From contig JBHIWH010000002.1 of NCBI GenBank assembly GCA_041987545.1, positions 372,001 through 436,000 of the forward strand: a stretch of DNA of 64,000 nt, given 5' to 3'. The notes under the pieces were generated by a model, which worked only from the letters and a program-made list of their open reading frames with translations, was not told the origin of the DNA and did no database searches. Position 1 is the first letter of the stretch. Each line of letters opens with the position of its first letter. Positions 15,360 through 23,599 of the stretch are shown piece after piece. Source of the stretch: JAJRXR01 sp041987545 (GTDB taxonomy: Bacteria; Planctomycetota; Phycisphaerae; Phycisphaerales; UBA1924). The position numbers and the translations under genes are program-made.

Positions 15360-17683
15360 GGCGAGCCCCCGCCCGTGTCCGCGTCCTCGCCCAAGGGCGC
15401 GGGCGCATCGGGCAGGTCGTTGGCCCGGCGCAGGAATCGCTCGTTCAGTCGGCGGACGAGGTCGCGGTGGCGCCTGGGGACGCGCTGCTGCTCGATCGCA
15501 CGCTCGGCGCTGCCCGCCGCGTCGCGGAGACGCTCCGACGCCGCCCGGCGGGCCGCGGGGTCGCTCCGCATCCGCTCCTCGGAGTACCAGTCGGCGACGA
15601 CCTGCTCGCGCACGCCCTCCGGCCGATCCGTCCCGGGCGGCCGCGCGTCGAGAGGCTCGGTGTCGGTGGGCCCGCCCGGCGAGGGCGGCGTGATCAGCTC
15701 GTCGGGGAAATCGCCGCCGGGCGCCGGCCCCTGATCGCCCTGGTTCGGATCGTCGGACTCGCCGAGCAGCTCGCGGGCCTGGTCCCGGAGCCGCTGGGCG
15801 GCGTCTCGCTGTCGGGGCGACCCGCCCTGCCGGTCCGACATCCGGCGCAGCTGCTCATCGAGCGTGCGTTGCCCCTCGCCGGGCGCCGGCCGCGGCTGGG
15901 ATCCCGAGGGCGTGCGCTCGCCGGGCTGCTGGCCCTCTCGCGGGCCGTCCTGCTGGCCCTGACGCTCTGACTGCGGCTCGGACTGATCGCCCGGCGCGTC
16001 AGACGAAGTAGGCGTCTGCTCGCCGGCATCGCCCGGTCGCCGTTCGGGCGTCCCTTCACCCTGGCCGTCTCGCGGCTGGTCTTGCTGCTGTTGCTGGGGC
16101 TGGTCCTGGGGCTGACCCGATGGGTCCTGCTCGCCTGTCGGCTGCTCGCCGGGCTCCCCACCGTCGGCGCCGTCCTCGGGCTGGCGCTCGTCCCCGGAGG
16201 CGTCGTCGCTCGGCGATTCTCTCGGCGCGCCCGGTTCGTTCTCGGCATCGGAGGGGCTGTCGCGCTCGCCCTGCTCCGCGCCCGGTTGCGGCCGCGGCGC
16301 CTGCTCGGGGCTCGGCTGGCCCTGCTCGGATCCGGGCTCACGCTCGGGCGACTCATCTTGCCGGCCCGGTTCGGGCGCCCGGTCCTCGCGGGCCTGATCT
16401 GCAGCCTCCCGGAGCGACTCGGCCAGATCGCGCGCGTCGCGCTCTGCCTGCTTCCGCGCCTCCTCGCGACGCTCCGCCTGCTCCCGGATCGGGTCGGGCC
16501 GCGCGTCAGACTCGGGGGGCGGGCTCGGCGGCTCGGTCGGTGTGGGCGCCTGCTCACGCTCGCTCGGCTCCGTGGACTCGGACTCGTCGCCCCCAGGTTC
16601 GTCGGACGTCGGCGAGTCGTCGGGCTCTGGAGAGACCTCGCTCGGGTCTTCGTCAGGGGCCGCGTCCATCGGCGCCTGGTCGTCCGGCGGCGCCGCCGCA
16701 TCCTCGATCTGATCGGCGAGCGACTCGAGGTCGCGGGCGATCCGCTCGCGCTCGGCCGGCGTCGCCTGCTCGGCCGAATGCATGAGCTCGTCCGCGGCCC
16801 GCCGCGCGCCGTCGAAGTCCGAGTTCTTGAGCGCGTCCGCGAGCCGCTGCGTGCTGGCGTCGCGCGAGCCCGACTCGAGGTCGCGGGCCAGTCGCGAGAA
16901 CTCGTCCCGCTCCAGCTCGCTCTGCTCGGCCCGCCGCTCCAGCTCGTCGGCCATCCGCTCGAGCCGGTCCGCGGACTCGGTCAACGCCTGCTCGGGGTCG
17001 CCCCGCCCGTCGCTGAGCTGCGACTCGAGCGACTCGATCGCGTCGAGCTGCTCGGCCGACGCCTCGTCCAGCTCCGACTCCTCCGCCGCGACCTCCCGGA
17101 CAAGTCTCGACGCCTCGGCCAGCGACTCGGCGGCACGCTGACGCTCGGCGAGCGTGACCCGCTCCCGCTCGATGTCCGCGTTCCCCGCCTCGCGCCTCGG
17201 CAGCGCCGCGGCCAGCGTGACCGCCAGCGCCAGCGTCGCCGCCCACGCACCCCACGTCCACTCCCATCGCAGCGGGATCGCCCGGCTCGCGCTCGCGCCC
17301 GACGCCGCGCGCTCGGACTCGGCGATGCTCAGCTCGACGAACGCCCGGTCTTCCGCAGCCGGCGACGCGCTCAGCTCGATCGCGGTCCGGAGCCGGTCCC
17401 GCAGCCCCAGCGCCTCGTCCACCAGCCCGGCGGCCGACGCGGGCGTGACCCGGCGCGCCAGGCCCAGACCCACCCCCGCGAGGAGCCCCGCGACCGCGGG
17501 AGCCCCGATCAACAGCCACCGCGGCGCGTCGAGCAGCGCGGCGCGTTCCAGGGCGACCAGGAGCACCGCGACGCCCCCGCCCGCCAGGAGCAGTCGTCCG
17601 AGAACGACAACGGTCCGGCGGAGTCGGATCCGACCCGCCGCGGCCCGGGCCACCCGGATCGCGCCACGCGGCGTCTGCGTCAT
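15356..17683 (-). CDS. Large membrane protein with coiled coil and disordered Pro/Glu/Gln-rich region
   Basis: This 775-aa protein has two adjacent membrane helices (about residues 25-80, RLLLAGGGVAVLLVALE and LLIGAPAVAGLLAGVGLG) and a third near 170-195 (WAATLALAVTLAAAL). A long Glu/Ala/Arg coiled coil spans about 200-335. A low-complexity stretch of about 300 residues rich in Pro, Glu, Gly, Gln, Asp and Ser (335-640) follows. A conserved-looking C-terminal segment (YSEERMRSDPAARRAASE; QRVPRRHRDLVRRLNERF) ends it. It resembles DUF4175-type proteins found before VWA/BatA-like genes, but this is inferred from layout. First gene of a three-gene operon. TACAGT lies 6 bases before the ATG and there is no SD. 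Confidence 0.72.
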   Translation of the reverse strand: MTQTPRGAIRVARAAAGRIRLRRTVVVLGRLLLAGGGVAVLLVALERAALLDAPRWLLIGAPAVAGLLAGVGLGLARRVTPASAAGLVDEALGLRDRLRTAIELSASPAAEDRAFVELSIAESERAASGASASRAIPLRWEWTWGAWAATLALAVTLAAALPRREAGNADIERERVTLAERQRAAESLAEASRLVREVAAEESELDEASAEQLDAIESLESQLSDGRGDPEQALTESADRLERMADELERRAEQSELERDEFSRLARDLESGSRDASTQRLADALKNSDFDGARRAADELMHSAEQATPAERERIARDLESLADQIEDAAAPPDDQAPMDAAPDEDPSEVSPEPDDSPTSDEPGGDESESTEPSEREQAPTPTEPPSPPPESDARPDPIREQAERREEARKQAERDARDLAESLREAADQAREDRAPEPGRQDESPEREPGSEQGQPSPEQAPRPQPGAEQGERDSPSDAENEPGAPRESPSDDASGDERQPEDGADGGEPGEQPTGEQDPSGQPQDQPQQQQQDQPRDGQGEGTPERRPGDAGEQTPTSSDAPGDQSEPQSERQGQQDGPREGQQPGERTPSGSQPRPAPGEGQRTLDEQLRRMSDRQGGSPRQRDAAQRLRDQARELLGESDDPNQGDQGPAPGGDFPDELITPPSPGGPTDTEPLDARPPGTDRPEGVREQVVADWYSEERMRSDPAARRAASERLRDAAGSAERAIEQQRVPRRHRDLVRRLNERFLRRANDLPDAPAPLGEDADTGGGSP

Positions 17684-17689
17684 CACACA

Positions 17690-17695
17690 ACTGTA
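17690..17695 (-). promoter_or_regulatory. Leaderless-type -10 TACAGT for the 775-aa membrane protein
   Basis: TACAGT on the minus strand, then 6 bases (TGTGTG), then ATG at 17683. No SD is possible in the spacer. Half of a 55-base divergent promoter region shared with trpD. Confidence 0.5.
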
Positions 17696-17725
17696 CGATC
17701 GGCGGGCCCCGGGCGTTTGGCGCCG

Positions 17726-17731
17726 TACCCT
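17726..17731 (+). promoter_or_regulatory. Leaderless-type -10 TACCCT for trpD
   Basis: TACCCT ends 7 bases before the GTG start at 17739; the spacer GATCGGC has no SD. Confidence 0.5.
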
Positions 17732-17738
17732 GATCGGC

Positions 17739-18788
17739 GTGGAGATCCGCGACGCGCTGAGCGAGCTGATGGCGGGGCGGGGCCTGGGCGAGGCCGGCGC
17801 CGAGGCGATGTTCTCGCGGATGCTCGAGGGCGGGCTCGACGAGGCCCAGATCGCCGCCGTCCTGGCGCTGATCCAGGCCCGCGGGCCGACGGTCGACGAG
17901 ATCGTCGGCGCCGCCCGCGTCATGCGGCGTCATGTCACCCCCACCCCCACGCCCGGCGACCCCCGCCGCCCGGTCATCGACACCTGCGGCACGGGCGGCG
18001 CCCCCAAGACGTTCAACGTCTCAACCGCCGCGGCGCTCGTCGTCGCCGGCGCGCGGCCCGACCCGTCCTCGGGCGTCGATCGCGTGCTGGTCGCCAAGCA
18101 CGGCAACCGGTCACGGACCGGGCGCGGCTCGGCCGAGGTGCTCGCGGCGCTGGGCGTGGACGTGGACGCGCCGCCGGACGTCCAGGCGAGGTGCCTCGAC
18201 GAGGTCGGCGTCTGCTTCTGCTTCGCGATCCGCCACCACCCGGCGACCAAGCACGCCGCGGGCGTCCGCAAGTCGCTCGGCGTGCCGACGCTCTTCAACC
18301 TCCTCGGCCCCCTGACCAACCCCGCCAGCGCGACGCGTCAGCTGCTGGGCGTCTGGGACGCGAAGTTCGTCGCGCCCCTGGCCGAGGCCCTGGCGCGGCT
18401 GGGCTCCGAGCGGGCGTGGGTCGTGCACTCCCGCGACGGGCTGGACGAACTCAGCCTGGGCGACGAGACCATCGTCGGCAGCGTCGAGGGCGGCGGCGTG
18501 TCGATGCAACGCGTCGATCCGCGTGCGCTCGGGCTCCGGCCCGCGACGTTCCAGGAACTCCGCGCCGACGGCGTGGAGGACGCGGCCGACGTCATCCGGC
18601 GCGTGCTCGGCGGCGAGGATTCGGCACACGCGGATATGACGCTGCTCAGCTCGGGCGCCGCGTTGATGATCGGGGGGGCCGCGGCGTCGATCGGAGAGGG
18701 GATCGACCTCGCCCGCGAGGCCGTCTCGTCCGGCCGGGCCGCGCAAGCGCTCGACGATCTCGCCCGCGTCTCGCGGGCGGGCGGCTGA
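17739..18788 (+). CDS. trpD: Anthranilate phosphoribosyltransferase
   Basis: TrpD transfers the phosphoribosyl group from PRPP to anthranilate in tryptophan synthesis. This 349-aa protein has the usual length and order. The helical N-terminal domain is at residues 1-70. IDTCGTGGAPKTFNVSTAA is the glycine-rich PRPP site, and VAKHGNRSRTGRGSAEVL carries the anthranilate/PRPP contact residues. Further markers are FAIRHHPATKH, LFNLLGPLTNPA and HSRDGLDELS (Mg-binding DE). The GTG start at 17739 is supported by the alignment-like beginning (MEIRDALSELMAGRGL). It stands alone, with no other trp gene in the window, so tryptophan genes are probably scattered. Confidence 0.96.
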   Translation: MEIRDALSELMAGRGLGEAGAEAMFSRMLEGGLDEAQIAAVLALIQARGPTVDEIVGAARVMRRHVTPTPTPGDPRRPVIDTCGTGGAPKTFNVSTAAALVVAGARPDPSSGVDRVLVAKHGNRSRTGRGSAEVLAALGVDVDAPPDVQARCLDEVGVCFCFAIRHHPATKHAAGVRKSLGVPTLFNLLGPLTNPASATRQLLGVWDAKFVAPLAEALARLGSERAWVVHSRDGLDELSLGDETIVGSVEGGGVSMQRVDPRALGLRPATFQELRADGVEDAADVIRRVLGGEDSAHADMTLLSSGAALMIGGAAASIGEGIDLAREAVSSGRAAQALDDLARVSRAGG

Positions 18789-18794
18789 GCCGGC

Positions 18795-21119
18795 CTAGTC
18801 GGCCCGGCCCGCGGACTCCACGATCGCGTCGAGGGCCTGCGTCGAGCCGAACCCGCGCATCGTCTGCTCACGTGACACGAGCACGTAGTCGAACGCCTCG
18901 TCGTCGCGGGCGTCCGGCGCCAGCCACAGGATCAGATCGACCTCGGGCATCTGTGAGAGCAGGACGCCCAGGTTCGCCGGCAGCTGCTCGGCGTCGAAGG
19001 GGATCGCCCCGCGTGCCGCACGTGCGCGGGCGAGCAGGTCGATCTGGCGCTGGTTCTCCTCGTCGGCCAGCGCCGTGGGGTCGGTCACGTGGTCGCCGAG
19101 CAACTCGAGCCCCGCGGCCCGGAGCGAGGCGACGCCGCGGGCGATCCGGTCGGCAAGCTCCTCGGGGAGCGGGTAGCCCAGGTCGGAGACGACGAGCATC
19201 GAACCGTCGAGCGACATGGAGGCGGGGTAGACGCCGACCTCGGGCGCGGGGTCGGCGGGGATGGGCGCCGCGGGCGCCGAGGGTGTGCGGACGATCGTGG
19301 TCCCGCGGTCGTAGCCGTTGAACAGTCCGCGGGGGTTGTTCTGCGTGATGAGCGCGCCGACAAACGCGAGGAGCACGAAGAAGAGGAGCATCGCGACGAA
19401 CACCCCGGCGACGCCGGAGCGCTTGTGCTGACGCGAATGCACGGGCAGGGATGCGCGGCGGCCCCTCATCCGGTCGTGGGCGCGGCGGCGCGTCTCGGCG
19501 GCGCGGGCGCGGGCGCTGGCGACCTGCTCGCGGGCCATCGCGCGGTCACCCGCGGGCCGCAGCGGGGGACGCGGGCGCGCCGGCGTCTTGCCGGCAACGG
19601 CGCGGCGCGGGCCGACGCCGGCGCCGGCCGCGTACCGACCGGTCCACCAATCCGTGAGCGTGAGCGCCGGGCGGCCGCGCGGACCGGCGGCGGGCGCGGG
19701 GGCGGGACGGGGCGGGACCGGCGTCGCCGCCGCGGCGAAGGCGACCGGCTCGGGCCGGCTCGGCGGCGTCTCGGCCTCCGGCTCGGGCGCCTCGGCCAGG
19801 TCGGGCGCGCCCACGGCGCCCTTCATGCTCGGCAAATCCGCCGGGCGCATCTTGAACGGGTCGGCAGCGCCCCGGATCGCGTCCAGGTCCGCCAGCATCG
19901 CCGCGGCGCCGGTGTACCGCTGGTCGTACTCGGCCATGGCGCGCCGCACGACCCAGCGCAGCGCCTCCGGGCAGCGCTTGGTGATCTGGCTCAGCCCGCC
20001 GTGCGCTGGGAACGAGTTCTCGATCACCGAGTACATCACAGCGCCAGCGGCGTACACGTCGAACTTCGCTCCGTCGATCTGGTGGACCTTCACGCCCCGC
20101 AGCGCCTGGCGGACCAGCTCGGGGTCGCGGAAGTACTCGGTGCCGTGGGTCGTCAGCGTCATCGCCGAGCGCAGAGGCGTGACGAGCCCGAAGTCCACGA
20201 GGTGGGCCCGCGGGCCCTCGATGATGATGTTGTCGGGCTTGACATCCTTGTGCCAGAGGCCGCCGGCGTGATACGTGTGCAGGGTATCGAGCAGGTCGGC
20301 GATGAAGCCCATGGCGAGCCCCAGCGACGGGTCGTCGAGGCCCTTCTCGCTCGAGCGGGCATGCAGGCGCTGGGTCTCGGTCGCGAGCGAATCGCCCGGG
20401 ACGTACCGCATGATGTAGTAGAAGCGCCCGTCGTCCTGGCCGTGCTCGAGCACGAGGCCCAGCTTCTTGGCCGCGTCGAGAGCGCGGCTCTCGCGGATGA
20501 TCTGGGGCAGGCTCGAGCCGTCCTTGAGGCTGAACACCTTGATCACGACCTGCTCGAGGTCGTCGATGCCGCGGCGCTCGAAGGCGGCCAGCTTCATCTC
20601 GTCGGGCTCGGCGATGTACAGCCGGCTGCCCGACCCGCCCGACTGCAGCGAGCCCGTGATCGTGTACCCCTCGAACATGCCCACGCGCTTCTTGCTCGGC
20701 GCATCGCGCCCGGGGGCGGCGGCCATGACCTGGGGCAGCCGCTGCTCGAGGCCCTCGGTCGCGTCCTTGAGGCCGACCAGCCGCAGCGGGCGCCCGACGC
20801 CGATCCGGTAGATGCACAGGAAGATGGAGGACAGCTCGGCGTTGAACGCCCGGCCGTAGTGCGACGCCGCCGACCAGCGCCCGATGAGCACCGACCCGAC
20901 GATCAGCAGCGTGAGGATGGGGACAAGGACGACGGAGCCGACGATGCGGGCCAGGTCACCGATGACGCCGAAGACGAACGAGAAGATGTTCGAGACCACG
21001 ATCCCGATGACCTTGAAGACCTTGGAGAGGATGGCGACGCCGAGCCAGACGATGGCGATCAACGCGACGATGCCGAACGCGACGGCGATCAGTGTCAGCA
21101 GCAGGCCGGCGATGCTCAT
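18795..21119 (-). CDS. Membrane Ser/Thr protein kinase with divergent catalytic motifs
   Basis: This 774-aa protein starts with two to three membrane helices (about residues 5-32, 36-56 and 60-80). A Hanks-type kinase domain spans about 150-425: glycine loop GSLQSGGSGSRLYIA, VVIK with Lys194, catalytic loop HKDVKPDN (His290, Asp292, Asn297; HRD is replaced by HKD), DFG at 309-311, and a GTEYFRDPEL activation end. A Pro/Ala-rich linker, a membrane helix at about 569-591 and an extracytoplasmic domain of about 180 residues follow. That domain (DLILWLAPDARDDEAFDYVLVS) resembles a small TPM-like fold, which is only a guess. The start has GAGGAG 8 bases upstream. It follows the ECF sigma gene by 63 bases, and paired sigma/kinase genes are common in planctomycetes. 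Confidence 0.88.
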   Translation of the reverse strand: MSIAGLLLTLIAVAFGIVALIAIVWLGVAILSKVFKVIGIVVSNIFSFVFGVIGDLARIVGSVVLVPILTLLIVGSVLIGRWSAASHYGRAFNAELSSIFLCIYRIGVGRPLRLVGLKDATEGLEQRLPQVMAAAPGRDAPSKKRVGMFEGYTITGSLQSGGSGSRLYIAEPDEMKLAAFERRGIDDLEQVVIKVFSLKDGSSLPQIIRESRALDAAKKLGLVLEHGQDDGRFYYIMRYVPGDSLATETQRLHARSSEKGLDDPSLGLAMGFIADLLDTLHTYHAGGLWHKDVKPDNIIIEGPRAHLVDFGLVTPLRSAMTLTTHGTEYFRDPELVRQALRGVKVHQIDGAKFDVYAAGAVMYSVIENSFPAHGGLSQITKRCPEALRWVVRRAMAEYDQRYTGAAAMLADLDAIRGAADPFKMRPADLPSMKGAVGAPDLAEAPEPEAETPPSRPEPVAFAAAATPVPPRPAPAPAAGPRGRPALTLTDWWTGRYAAGAGVGPRRAVAGKTPARPRPPLRPAGDRAMAREQVASARARAAETRRRAHDRMRGRRASLPVHSRQHKRSGVAGVFVAMLLFFVLLAFVGALITQNNPRGLFNGYDRGTTIVRTPSAPAAPIPADPAPEVGVYPASMSLDGSMLVVSDLGYPLPEELADRIARGVASLRAAGLELLGDHVTDPTALADEENQRQIDLLARARAARGAIPFDAEQLPANLGVLLSQMPEVDLILWLAPDARDDEAFDYVLVSREQTMRGFGSTQALDAIVESAGRAD

Positions 21120-21141
21120 TGGCGGTCTCCTCGGCCCGGGC

Positions 21142-21160
21142 CGCGGGGTGTCGCCCCGCG
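21142..21160 (-). other. GC-rich hairpin between the ECF sigma and kinase genes
   Basis: CGCGGGG and CCCCGCG pair perfectly around a five-base loop, with further G/C flanks that can extend the stem. It lies 23 bases before the kinase start and downstream of the sigma-factor stop. No T-run follows, so it may attenuate or stabilise the mRNA rather than terminate it. Confidence 0.35.
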
Positions 21161-21182
21161 GGGGCCCGTCTGGCGCCGGGTG

Positions 21183-21974
21183 TCAGTCCGCCAGGGCTCG
21201 CTCGTCCTCACGCCGAAGCTCCATCTGGCGGTGGTAGATCTCCGCGATCGCCTCGTCGAAGAGGGCGTCCGAGTCCTTGTCGGCCAGCCTCCCAGAGTCG
21301 GGGTCGCTCGCTGGGATGTTGGGATTCAGCCTCAGCCCGTTTCGGTCCGCCTCGGCCAGCTCGTCGTCCGTGAACGAGTAGGTCGCGATGACCTCCTGCA
21401 GCCGGACCCGCAGCGAGTCTCGGACCTTCGACAGCCGGCGAGAGACCGTGGGCTCCGAGACCCCGACGTTCACGGCGACCTCCTTGCCCGAGATCCCGTC
21501 CAGCACCCGCATCCGGTAGATCGAGAACTCCGTGAACTCGCTCTCCCGCTCGACCATCCGGATCGCCGCCTCGACCTTGGCGCGGAAGACCGCGTCCTCG
21601 TAGGCCTGGTCCACGCCCTGGGACGCGTCGGCGACCATCCAGGAGTCGTCGAAGCTGGCCTTCGCCTTGCCCCCGCCCCGCTTGAGGGCCATCCGCCGAT
21701 CCATCTCGTCGCCCAGCACGTGCTTGGCGATCGCGAGCAGCCAGGTCGAGAACCGGGCGCCCCGGCCCGGGTCGTACCGGTCGATCGAGTTGGACAGGGC
21801 CGTCAGCGTCTCCTGCGACAGGTCGCGGACGGTCTCCACGCCGATCCGCCCCCGACCCCACTTGGTCAGCTGGGCCCGGATGACCGGGCCGAAGGTCTCC
21901 CACAGCTCGAACCAGGCGGCCTGGTCGTTGGCCCGGAGACGGGAGATGAAGCTCGTGGTGAGCGAGTTGAGCAT
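21183..21974 (-). CDS. ECF-type RNA polymerase sigma factor
   Basis: This 263-aa sigma-70-family protein has region 2 at about residues 20-95 (DLSQETLTALSNSIDRYDPG, ARFSTWLLAIAKHVLGDEMDRR, where the FSTWL box contacts the -10). Region 4 is at about 140-195 (FSIYRMRVLDGISGKEVA, GVSEPTVSRRLSKVRDSLR, the -35 helix-turn-helix). Regions 1.1 and 3 are missing, as in ECF factors. A 55-residue C-terminal extension (TDDELAEADRNGLRLNPN ...) is unlike a minimal ECF. No anti-sigma factor is adjacent; the next gene downstream is a membrane Ser/Thr kinase, suggesting control by phosphorylation. The start at 21974 is chosen for the typical beginning (MLNSLTTSFISRLRANDQAAW); the SD is weak. Confidence 0.9.
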   Translation of the reverse strand: MLNSLTTSFISRLRANDQAAWFELWETFGPVIRAQLTKWGRGRIGVETVRDLSQETLTALSNSIDRYDPGRGARFSTWLLAIAKHVLGDEMDRRMALKRGGGKAKASFDDSWMVADASQGVDQAYEDAVFRAKVEAAIRMVERESEFTEFSIYRMRVLDGISGKEVAVNVGVSEPTVSRRLSKVRDSLRVRLQEVIATYSFTDDELAEADRNGLRLNPNIPASDPDSGRLADKDSDALFDEAIAEIYHRQMELRREDERALAD

Positions 21975-22362
21975 GCGACCCGTGACCCCTCGCGGGAGTG
22001 GCGCCCGCGTGCATCGCCCTCCCGCGCGCACGGGGGGGATGAGGTTGTTCCGAACCCGGCCGGGGCGATTTCCGTGGCCCCCCGGCCCCCTTCTTCTACC
22101 ACCAAAGGGTACGCGGCGGTCGCGCAAGGGCGGCTCTGGGCCCGGTTTGGGGCCCTCGAAGGGCGGGAAGGTCCGAAAAGTGCGCGATCGGGCCCGTGTG
22201 CTGAAAGCGGCGGCGGCGCCTTCCCAGCAACACCGCAGTACGCCCGGGAGTCCGAGGCGTGGAAGGGTCAAGAACGGCGGGCCCCACGGGGACCCGCGTG
22301 AGACGGACGCGGGCGGCGACAGGCCGCCCTTGGACGGGGCGAGCGCCCCAGGGAGCGAAGTC
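21975..22362. other. Divergent intergenic region, 388 bases
   Basis: It separates the ECF sigma gene (minus) from the coiled-coil secreted protein gene (plus). A TACCCT hexamer on the minus strand (22106-22111) could be the -10 for the sigma gene with a leader of about 130 bases. GGGAG (22351-22355) is the RBS region for the plus-strand gene. I see no coding potential that resembles a protein family on either strand. Confidence 0.5.
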
Positions 22363-23304
22363 ATGGCTGGCGTGACGAAGACAGTGGTTCGAGTTGGTTT
22401 GCTGGCGGCGCTGGCCGGCGGGGCGCTGGTCGTGGTCGCCGGTCCGGACGGGGTGCACGCCCTGATCCACCAGGCGAGGGCGAACGTGAGCGGCGCGATC
22501 AACTCCGTCGTCGATGACCCCATCGCCCTGCGGGCCCAGCTCAAGAGCCTCGAGGCCGAGTACCCCAAGAAGATCGCCGACGTCCGCTCGGACCTGGGCG
22601 AGCTGCACGGGCAGATCGGCGAGCTCGAGCGTGAGCTGGCGGTCTCCGAGAAGGTCGTCGAGCTGGCCAGCAACGACCTGGCCCGCCTCGATGGGACGAT
22701 CTCCGAGGCCCGGGCCGTCCAGGCCGAGAACCCCGGCGCGATCGTCAAGGTCGTGTTCAACGGCGCCCCCATGGTCGCCGACGAGGCCTACGGCAAGCGG
22801 TCGCACATCCAGCAGACCCGCAACATCCACGCGACGCGTGTCAACGAGCTGAACACGGACCTCGGGTACCTGCGCCAGCAGGAGGGCCAGCTGGCCGAGC
22901 TGCTGACCAAGCTCGAGACCGAGCGGAGCGAGTTCCAGACCCAGCTCTTCCAGCTCGACGCCCAGATCGACTCGGTCGCCCGCAACGATCGGATGATCGA
23001 CATGATGGAGAAGCGTCAGGCGACGATCGACGAGCACTCGCGGTTCGAGGCCCACAGCCTGGACCAGATCCGCAACCGCCTGAACTCGAAGCTGTCCCAG
23101 CAGCGCCAGGAGCTCGAGCACATCTCGAGCAACCAGCGTCGGACCGACTACGAGGGCGAGGCCCGCTTCCTGCTCGACCAGGAGGGCGTCAGCCAGGACT
23201 CGTCGGGCTTCACGCCCGCCCCGGTCCGCGGGTTCGTGGTCGAGCCCCAGGTGATCGAGGTCCCCTCGACCCGGGACTCGGGCCCGATGGCGATCCGCGA
23301 CTAA
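22363..23304 (+). CDS. Secreted or membrane-tethered coiled-coil protein
   Basis: This 313-aa protein has an N-terminal hydrophobic signal or anchor (residues 8-27, VRVGLLAALAGGALVVVAGP). A long coiled coil follows (about 50-125, LRAQLKSLEAEYPKKIADV and ELHGQIGELERELAVSEK). A short globular hairpin sits around NPGAIVKVVFNGAPM, then more coiled coil (about 150-255, ELNTDLGYLRQQEGQLAELL) and a disordered C-terminus. The family is not recognised; the antiparallel coiled-coil hairpin shape resembles periplasmic adaptor or scaffold proteins. GGGAG lies 7 bases before the ATG. It ends 43 bases before a strong terminator, so it is a single-gene unit divergent from the ECF gene. Confidence 0.75.
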   Translation: MAGVTKTVVRVGLLAALAGGALVVVAGPDGVHALIHQARANVSGAINSVVDDPIALRAQLKSLEAEYPKKIADVRSDLGELHGQIGELERELAVSEKVVELASNDLARLDGTISEARAVQAENPGAIVKVVFNGAPMVADEAYGKRSHIQQTRNIHATRVNELNTDLGYLRQQEGQLAELLTKLETERSEFQTQLFQLDAQIDSVARNDRMIDMMEKRQATIDEHSRFEAHSLDQIRNRLNSKLSQQRQELEHISSNQRRTDYEGEARFLLDQEGVSQDSSGFTPAPVRGFVVEPQVIEVPSTRDSGPMAIRD

Positions 23305-23346
23305 CCGACAGGCGCCCCACATCGGCGCCGTCACAGATCCGATCTC

Positions 23347-23384
23347 CCCGGCCCGCGACGCCCCGCCAGGCGTCGCGGGCCGGG
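23347..23384 (+). terminator. Strong intrinsic terminator after the coiled-coil gene
   Basis: A 16-bp perfect stem (23347-23362 with 23369-23384, core GGCCCGCGACGCC) closes a CCGCCA loop, followed by ACTCGTTTT. It separates the coiled-coil gene from the mre operon. Confidence 0.85.
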
Positions 23385-23452
23385 ACTCGTTTTGGGCGGG
23401 CCCGGGCGGGGCGCAAGGCGTTGTGAAATCGGCGTGGGGCGGGCGGCTCTGC

Positions 23453-23458
23453 TACGCT
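23453..23458 (+). promoter_or_regulatory. Candidate -10 TACGCT for mreBCD
   Basis: TACGCT lies 141 bases before the chosen mreB start in the 215-base gap after the terminator. The hexamer matches those used before the secreted-protein genes further on. A TTGTGA box upstream is too far away (26 bases) to be a normal -35. The leader between here and mreB shows no known riboswitch. Confidence 0.3.
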
Positions 23459-23599
23459 CCGGCCTAGCCGCGGCCCGTCAGTCTGGGCGGGATGGGCGAC
23501 GTGGGCTCTCGGCGCCGAGAGCCGCGCTTGCCGAGCATCATGAGCCGGCCAGGGACGGGCCGGGGCGCGCGGCAAGAGCCGGACGGAGATCGCTCGGGC

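Noticed and set aside
12207..15734. 1175-codon plus-strand frame over the VWA gene
   Set aside because: The opposite strand has clear VWA and GATase-like motifs. The plus frame has only Arg/Gly/Ala-rich text.
15694..16701. Repetitive low-complexity DNA in the disordered membrane protein gene considered as a tandem repeat or CRISPR-like array
   Set aside because: The sequence is degenerate Pro/Glu/Gln/Asp coding with no fixed period, no constant repeat and no spacers; it is a disordered protein region in frame.
19089..22301. 1070-codon open frame opposite the kinase and sigma genes
   Set aside because: It lies opposite two well-supported genes, has no recognisable domain and a skewed composition (Val, Gly, Arg, Asp), typical of a shadow frame.
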